NCBI GenBank assembly: GCA_036562385.1
Contig: DATCKG010000087.1
Coordinates: forward strand, 1-64,000
Reading direction: 5' to 3'
DNA length: 64,000 nucleotides
Source: DATCKG01 sp036562385
Lineage (GTDB): Bacteria > Bacillota > Sulfobacillia > Symbiobacteriales > Symbiobacteriaceae
A program made the position numbers and the translations under genes. Each line of letters begins with the position of its first letter. Position 1 is the stretch's first letter. Positions 58,897-64,000 of the stretch are shown here, in pieces. The notes beneath the pieces were generated by a model that had not been told where the DNA came from, searched no databases, and saw only the letters and a list, made by a program, of their open reading frames with translations.

Positions 58897-60315
58897 ATGA
58901 GTCAGACCAGGGTAGAAAAAGACTTGCTCGGCGAGAAACAGGTCCCCGCGGATGCCTATTACGGGATTCAGACCGTACGTGCGATGGAAAACTTCCGTAT
59001 TACCGGCCAGCGGCTTCACCCGGAGTTGGTCACATCCCTGGCCCAGATCAAGAAAGCCGCGGCCCTGGCCAATTACCAGCTGGGCTATTTGAAAGAAGAT
59101 GTGGCCAAGGCGATTGTGGCCGCGGCGGAAGAAATCATCGCCGGAGGCCTGCGGGACCAGTTTGTCGTCGACCCCATTCAGGGGGGCGCAGGTACCTCTG
59201 CCAACATGAACATGAACGAAGTCATTGCCAACCGAGCCAACGAGTTGCTCGGCGGGCGTAAAGGAACCTATGAGTTCGTCTCCCCAAATGACCATGTGAA
59301 CTTTGCCCAGTCCACCAATGACGTCTTCCCCACCGCCATCAAGCTGGCGGTTTTGAGCCGCACCGACGCCCTTCTGGAGGCACTCCGCTCTCTGGAAGAG
59401 GCCTTTGCCGCCAAGAGCGCCGAGTTTGACGACGTCATCAAGGTGGGCCGCACCCACCTGCAGGACGCGGTGCCGATCCGCCTGGGACAGGAATTCGGCG
59501 CCTACGCCTCGGCGGTGCGGCGTAACCGCCTGCGCCTGGCTGAGGCGGTGAAAGCCCTCGAAGTGGTCAATATGGGCGCCACTGCAGTGGGGACCGGGCT
59601 GAATGCCGACCCCGCCTATCCCCCACTGGTGGTTTCGCTGCTGTCCGAGATCACCGGGCGAAACCTGCGCCTGGCCGAGAATCTGGTGGATGCCACCCAA
59701 AGCTGCGATCCCTTCGTGGCGGTCAGCGGCGCCGTCAAGGCCCTGGCTGTGGCCCTCAGCAAAATCGCCAACGATCTGCGCCTGATGGCTTCCGGGCCCC
59801 GGGCCGGCTTGAAGGAGATCAACCTGCCGGAGCGGCAGCCAGGCTCCTCCATCATGCCGGGCAAGGTAAACCCGGTCATGGCCGAGGTGCTGAACCAATC
59901 CTGCTTCTACGCCATCGGCATGGACCTGACTGTGACGCTGGCCGCGGAGGCGGGACAGCTTGAGCTCAATGTGATGGAGCCCGTCCTGGCCCATGCGCTG
60001 CTGAGCGCGGTGGACGTGATGGCCAACGCGGTCACCCTCTTCACGGAGTTTCTGGTCAAGGGCATCACCGCCAACCGGGAGCGGTGCGAAGCGATGGTCA
60101 ACAACTCCGTCGGCCTTGTTACCGCGCTCAATCCGGTCCTCGGGTATCGGCGGTGCTCCGAAGTGGCCCGGGAAGCCACTCTCACCGGCAGGCCGGTGCG
60201 GGAAATCATCCTGGAGAAGGGGTATCTCACCGCTGAGCAACTGGACGAGTTGCTTTCGCCCAGGCGGCTCACCGAGCCGGGCATCGCACGCGCCAAGATC
60301 TCCACAACAAACTAG
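58897..60315 (+). CDS. aspA: Aspartate ammonia-lyase
   Basis: A 472-residue fumarase/aspartase superfamily enzyme that converts L-aspartate to fumarate and ammonia. RVEKDLLGEKQVPADAYYG and QGGAGTSANMNMNEVIANRA (substrate loops) and the signature GSSIMPGKVNPV (about 316-327) are present. The N-terminal pattern favours aspartase over fumarase C, but fumarase activity cannot be fully excluded. An ATG start follows AAGGAGGCG. A strong terminator follows. Confidence 0.93.
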   Translation: MSQTRVEKDLLGEKQVPADAYYGIQTVRAMENFRITGQRLHPELVTSLAQIKKAAALANYQLGYLKEDVAKAIVAAAEEIIAGGLRDQFVVDPIQGGAGTSANMNMNEVIANRANELLGGRKGTYEFVSPNDHVNFAQSTNDVFPTAIKLAVLSRTDALLEALRSLEEAFAAKSAEFDDVIKVGRTHLQDAVPIRLGQEFGAYASAVRRNRLRLAEAVKALEVVNMGATAVGTGLNADPAYPPLVVSLLSEITGRNLRLAENLVDATQSCDPFVAVSGAVKALAVALSKIANDLRLMASGPRAGLKEINLPERQPGSSIMPGKVNPVMAEVLNQSCFYAIGMDLTVTLAAEAGQLELNVMEPVLAHALLSAVDVMANAVTLFTEFLVKGITANRERCEAMVNNSVGLVTALNPVLGYRRCSEVAREATLTGRPVREIILEKGYLTAEQLDELLSPRRLTEPGIARAKISTTN

Positions 60316-60330
60316 TCGAACAAGGAATCA

Positions 60331-60362
60331 GCGGGGCTTCCGGGAAGCCCCGCTTTCGTTTT
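60331..60362 (+). terminator. Terminator of aspA
   Basis: A 10-bp stem (60331-60340 with 60344-60353) with a 3-base loop is followed by TTTCGTTTT. Confidence 0.88.
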
Positions 60363-61428
60363 ACGCATCCTTTGGCAGCCCCGGCCACTGGGAAAGCGGC
60401 TGGTCGGACCGGACCCGATGCATTCCGGCTTCAGCAAACCGGCGGAACGCCTCATTGGCGCTTTCCGTAAAGTCCACCACCCCGGGGATCACCACCGGAC
60501 TGCAGCAGTCCTCCAGGAGATAGACCCGCCGGGCCAGGGCGGGATCCCGCTTCTGGATCTCCGCCAACAGGTCGGCCACGGTCCAGGCCACACAGTGGCT
60601 CTTGGCCTGGCCGGCGATGATCACCGCGTCAAACTGCAGCAGCTTCTCCAGGAAGGCGCTGTTCCTCCCGGCACCGATGTCCAGGCCGTCCGGCCCCTCC
60701 ATCACCTCGGGACCCAGGGCGGAGTAGTTCTCCGTCAGCGGGTTCTCCCCCTTGAGCTGGAAGTCCGCCTGGCTGTCCCGGGCCACCGTGTGGTAAAACA
60801 CCGCCTCCTCCACGGCAGAAACCAGGGCGTGGCCGATACCGCCCAGCATCGCGTGGTAGGGCCAGATGGTCAGGGCAAACCGACCCTGCTGCTCCAGTCG
60901 CTCCACGTAATGAAGAGCATGCCGCTGCAGCAGGTCGGAAGGCCAGCCCAGGCTGCCGGCAACGGCGGGGTTGACCCGCCAGGCGCCGCGCCGGACCTCA
61001 TCGGCGGTGATGATGGTATTGGGCCGTGGGTGGGCGCCTTCGGGCACGTCGAAGGCCGGCTGGCTCACCGGGCCCGTACCCCGGATCCAGAAGGGGGCGT
61101 GGAAAATCTGCACCGCCCGGTGCGTGTCCAGGGTCACCGCGATCTGGGTGATGTGGGGCAGGTTCCGGTACAGGAAGGTCACCAGCCGCTGGTTGTCCGC
61201 CACCGCGCCGGGCACGAAAAGTTCAAAGCCCGGAATGCAGAAGGTATTCTGCACATCGATCAGCAACAGACAGGTACGGAACTGGTCTGACGCCGCCGGC
61301 TGAATGCCGTAGCGGGCGGCGTCCTCCCTGGCCTGGCGGGCCACCGCCTCATAGTCGACCCGGTAGACCTCGCCGACTTTCTCTGCCGAGTAAAAGGATG
61401 GAACCGGCAGGGTGTTGGATAAGCTCAC
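60361..61428 (-). CDS. Isochorismatase-family cysteine hydrolase
   Basis: A 355-residue cysteine hydrolase, larger than typical nicotinamidases. The core has CLLLIDVQNTFCIPG (catalytic Asp) and the nucleophile Cys in GQAKSHCVAWTV, with a Thr/His-rich region (VTLDTHRAVQIFH) that could hold metal in nicotinamidase-like members. The N-terminal extension is unusual. Nicotinamidase is possible but unproven. The GTG at 61428 has AAGGAGG 8 bases upstream. Confidence 0.82.
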   Translation of the reverse strand: MSLSNTLPVPSFYSAEKVGEVYRVDYEAVARQAREDAARYGIQPAASDQFRTCLLLIDVQNTFCIPGFELFVPGAVADNQRLVTFLYRNLPHITQIAVTLDTHRAVQIFHAPFWIRGTGPVSQPAFDVPEGAHPRPNTIITADEVRRGAWRVNPAVAGSLGWPSDLLQRHALHYVERLEQQGRFALTIWPYHAMLGGIGHALVSAVEEAVFYHTVARDSQADFQLKGENPLTENYSALGPEVMEGPDGLDIGAGRNSAFLEKLLQFDAVIIAGQAKSHCVAWTVADLLAEIQKRDPALARRVYLLEDCCSPVVIPGVVDFTESANEAFRRFAEAGMHRVRSDQPLSQWPGLPKDA

Positions 61429-61517
61429 GGGACTGTCCTCCTTCCAACCGCAGCCTTCCTCCGGAAGCGGCGGCACCGCCTTGTCCCGGAGGGAGCACAC
61501 ACGCTTTTCAGGTCGAT

Positions 61518-61590
61518 AAGGGCCGGTAATGGGGTCTTAGGGGGATAAGTGAGGGTGCAAACGACCCTGTCTGGCCCTCTCCTTTTTAGG
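61518..61590 (+). promoter_or_regulatory. Possible attenuator leader before terC
   Basis: GGGCC (61520-61524) pairs with GGCCC (61573-61577) around an inner AGGGT/ACCCT hairpin (61552-61556 with 61564-61568), followed by TCTCCTTTTT. It resembles a leader terminator. It does not match the yybP-ykoY (Mn2+) consensus I would expect ahead of a terC gene. Confidence 0.35.
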
Positions 61591-61666
61591 GCTGGCGTTC
61601 CGGGACATTTGGCTGTATTGTAAAGTTTGAACTACGAATCGTCTCACCAGGAGGAACCGAAACGAC

Positions 61667-62605
61667 ATGACAACGACCTTGCTTTGGATCATCTTCGCGG
61701 TGATCGTCATCGGCGTCATGGCCCTTGACCTGGGCATATTCGACCGGCACGCCCACGTGGTCTCCACCAAGGAGGCAGCCATGTGGACAGGCGTCTGGGT
61801 GAGCCTGGCGCTACTGTTTAACCTCGGTATCTACTTCTTCATGGGACAGAACGCCGCCCTGGAGTTCTTGACCGGTTACCTGATCGAGTACTCCCTGAGC
61901 GTTGACAATATCTTCGTCTTTATTATGCTCTTTTCCTATTTTGCAGTGGAGCCCCAATACCGGCACCGCGTGCTCTTCTGGGGGATCATCGGCGCACTGG
62001 TTTTCCGGGGGCTGCTGATTGGTGTCGGTTCTGCCCTGATCAGCCGGTTCCACTGGATCCTCTACCTCTTCGGAGCCTTCCTGCTCTTCACGGCAGCCAA
62101 GATGGCCCTTCAAAAGCAAGATGACGAGCCTGATCCCGAGAAGAACCCCGTGGTGAACCTTTTCAAGCAGTACTTCCCCGTCACCGAGAAGTTCCATGGC
62201 GAACATTTCTTTACCCGTCTGCCCAACGGCAAGCTAGTGGCCACACCGCTGTTCATCACGCTGCTGGTGATCGAGACCACCGACATCATGTTCGCCCTGG
62301 ACTCGATTCCGGCGATCTTCGCAGTGACCCAGAACAGCTTCATCGTGTTTACATCGAACGTCTTCGCCATCATGGGGCTGCGGTCTCTGTACTTCCTGCT
62401 GGACGGCATCATGGGGCTCTTCCGGTACCTCAAGTACGGCCTGTCCGTCATCCTGGGGTTCATCGGCGCCAAGATGCTGATCTCCAGCTTCGTCGAGATC
62501 CCCACCGCCCTTTCCCTGGGCGTGGTGATCGGTGTCCTGGCCATTTCCATCCTGGCGTCGGTCCTGATTCCGGACCGGCAGGCAAGCCCCACCCAGCACG
62601 ACTGA
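61667..62605 (+). CDS. terC: TerC/Alx-family membrane protein
   Basis: A 312-residue polytopic protein with about nine membrane helices. EYSLSVDNIFVFIMLFSYFAV and VIETTDIMFALDSIPAIFAVTQ are the family's two acidic membrane motifs. TerC/Alx proteins export Mn2+ and help membrane-protein metallation. The ATG follows CAGGAGG. A good terminator follows. Confidence 0.93.
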   Translation: MTTTLLWIIFAVIVIGVMALDLGIFDRHAHVVSTKEAAMWTGVWVSLALLFNLGIYFFMGQNAALEFLTGYLIEYSLSVDNIFVFIMLFSYFAVEPQYRHRVLFWGIIGALVFRGLLIGVGSALISRFHWILYLFGAFLLFTAAKMALQKQDDEPDPEKNPVVNLFKQYFPVTEKFHGEHFFTRLPNGKLVATPLFITLLVIETTDIMFALDSIPAIFAVTQNSFIVFTSNVFAIMGLRSLYFLLDGIMGLFRYLKYGLSVILGFIGAKMLISSFVEIPTALSLGVVIGVLAISILASVLIPDRQASPTQHD

Positions 62606-62630
62606 TCCGGCCGAAGCAATGTTGCTACCA

Positions 62631-62668
62631 AGCCCTGGACCCGTCAGTGACGGTGCCCAGGGCTTTTT
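62631..62668 (+). terminator. Terminator of terC
   Basis: An 8-bp stem AGCCCTGG/CCAGGGCT (62631-62638 with 62657-62664), with an inner GTCA/TGAC pairing, is followed by TTTTT. Confidence 0.88.
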
Positions 62669-62689
62669 CATGCACTCGCTCCGCCTGCA

Positions 62690-62723
62690 AAATTGCGAGC
62701 CCGGGGAACAAGTCCCCGGGCTC
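62690..62723 (-). terminator. Terminator of groEL
   Basis: An 11-bp stem (62697-62707 with 62713-62723) is followed on the minus strand by GCAATTTT. It may also act on the plus strand (GCTTTAT). Confidence 0.8.
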
Positions 62724-62759
62724 GCTTTATCTGAAGTCGGCGCCCAGAACCTCTACCCG

Positions 62760-64000
<1,241 letters not shown>

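Noticed and set aside
61501..61666. yybP-ykoY manganese riboswitch before terC
   Set aside because: The conserved loop sequences of that motif are not visible; kept only as an unassigned leader.
61537..61782. 81-codon minus-strand open frame over the terC start
   Set aside because: Overlaps terC and its ribosome binding site; no supporting signal.

Overview
The window looks like chromosome from a high-GC, endospore-forming Firmicute close to Symbiobacterium. GC is high, GTG and TTG starts behind strong AGGAGG-type ribosome binding sites are frequent, the spoIIIA operon and ytrH/ytrI are present, and the promoters and LexA boxes are of the Bacillus type. The genus is an inference from gene order and composition. 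No IS element, CRISPR array, tRNA or rRNA was recognised.

Region 1 (1-9.9 kb). After the 3' end of a nucleoside-type ABC permease comes one long minus-strand block reading from 9666 down to 242: asp23 / amaP / DUF2273 / nusB / a TsaD-Kae1-like gene / folD / xseA / xseB / ispA / a large structured RNA / oapA-like membrane protein / dxs. The RNA fills the ispA-oapA gap, its two ends pair perfectly, and its locus is that of OLE RNA, the large noncoding RNA of anaerobic and extremophilic Firmicutes that works with the membrane protein OapA.

Region 2 (10-21 kb). A PepT-like peptidase and a DcuC-type carrier lie on the plus strand. The minus strand carries aroQ-pepP-efp, a CD1247-type zinc-ribbon protein and the complete spoIIIAA-AH operon.

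Region 3 (21-33.6 kb). Here are a SLOG-fold protein, oligoendopeptidase F, a 5'-nucleotidase, a CwlO-like coiled-coil exported protein, a DUF4015 lipoprotein, a B3/B4-domain protein, the fur/zur-znuACB zinc uptake operon, a tandem PspC protein and an LCP cell-wall ligase.

Region 4 (33.7-40.8 kb). An SOS mutagenesis cassette (ImuB-like inactive Y-family polymerase, DUF6504, DnaE2-like polymerase) is transcribed from a sigma-A promoter followed by two LexA boxes. A divergent promoter drives a family 2 glycosyltransferase that has a roughly 200-residue insert.

Region 5 (40.7-49.4 kb). This holds an RluA synthase, tatA, an M42 peptidase, an MtnX-like phosphatase, ytrH-ytrI, a P1 peptidase, an ECF S component, glyA behind a ZTP riboswitch, and a LipM/LplA-type protein.

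Region 6 (49.4-58.4 kb). The glycine cleavage operon gcvT-(small membrane protein)-gcvH-gcvPA-gcvPB follows a tandem glycine riboswitch with an overlapping terminator. Next come dedA, bshB2-yojF (bacillithiol-type pair) and btuCD behind a cobalamin riboswitch. glyA, gcv and lipM with their riboswitches form a glycine/one-carbon/lipoate neighbourhood.

Region 7 (58.4-64 kb). A degenerate coding-like stretch is followed by aspA, an isochorismatase-family hydrolase, terC with a possible attenuator leader, and the 3' part of groEL running off the end.
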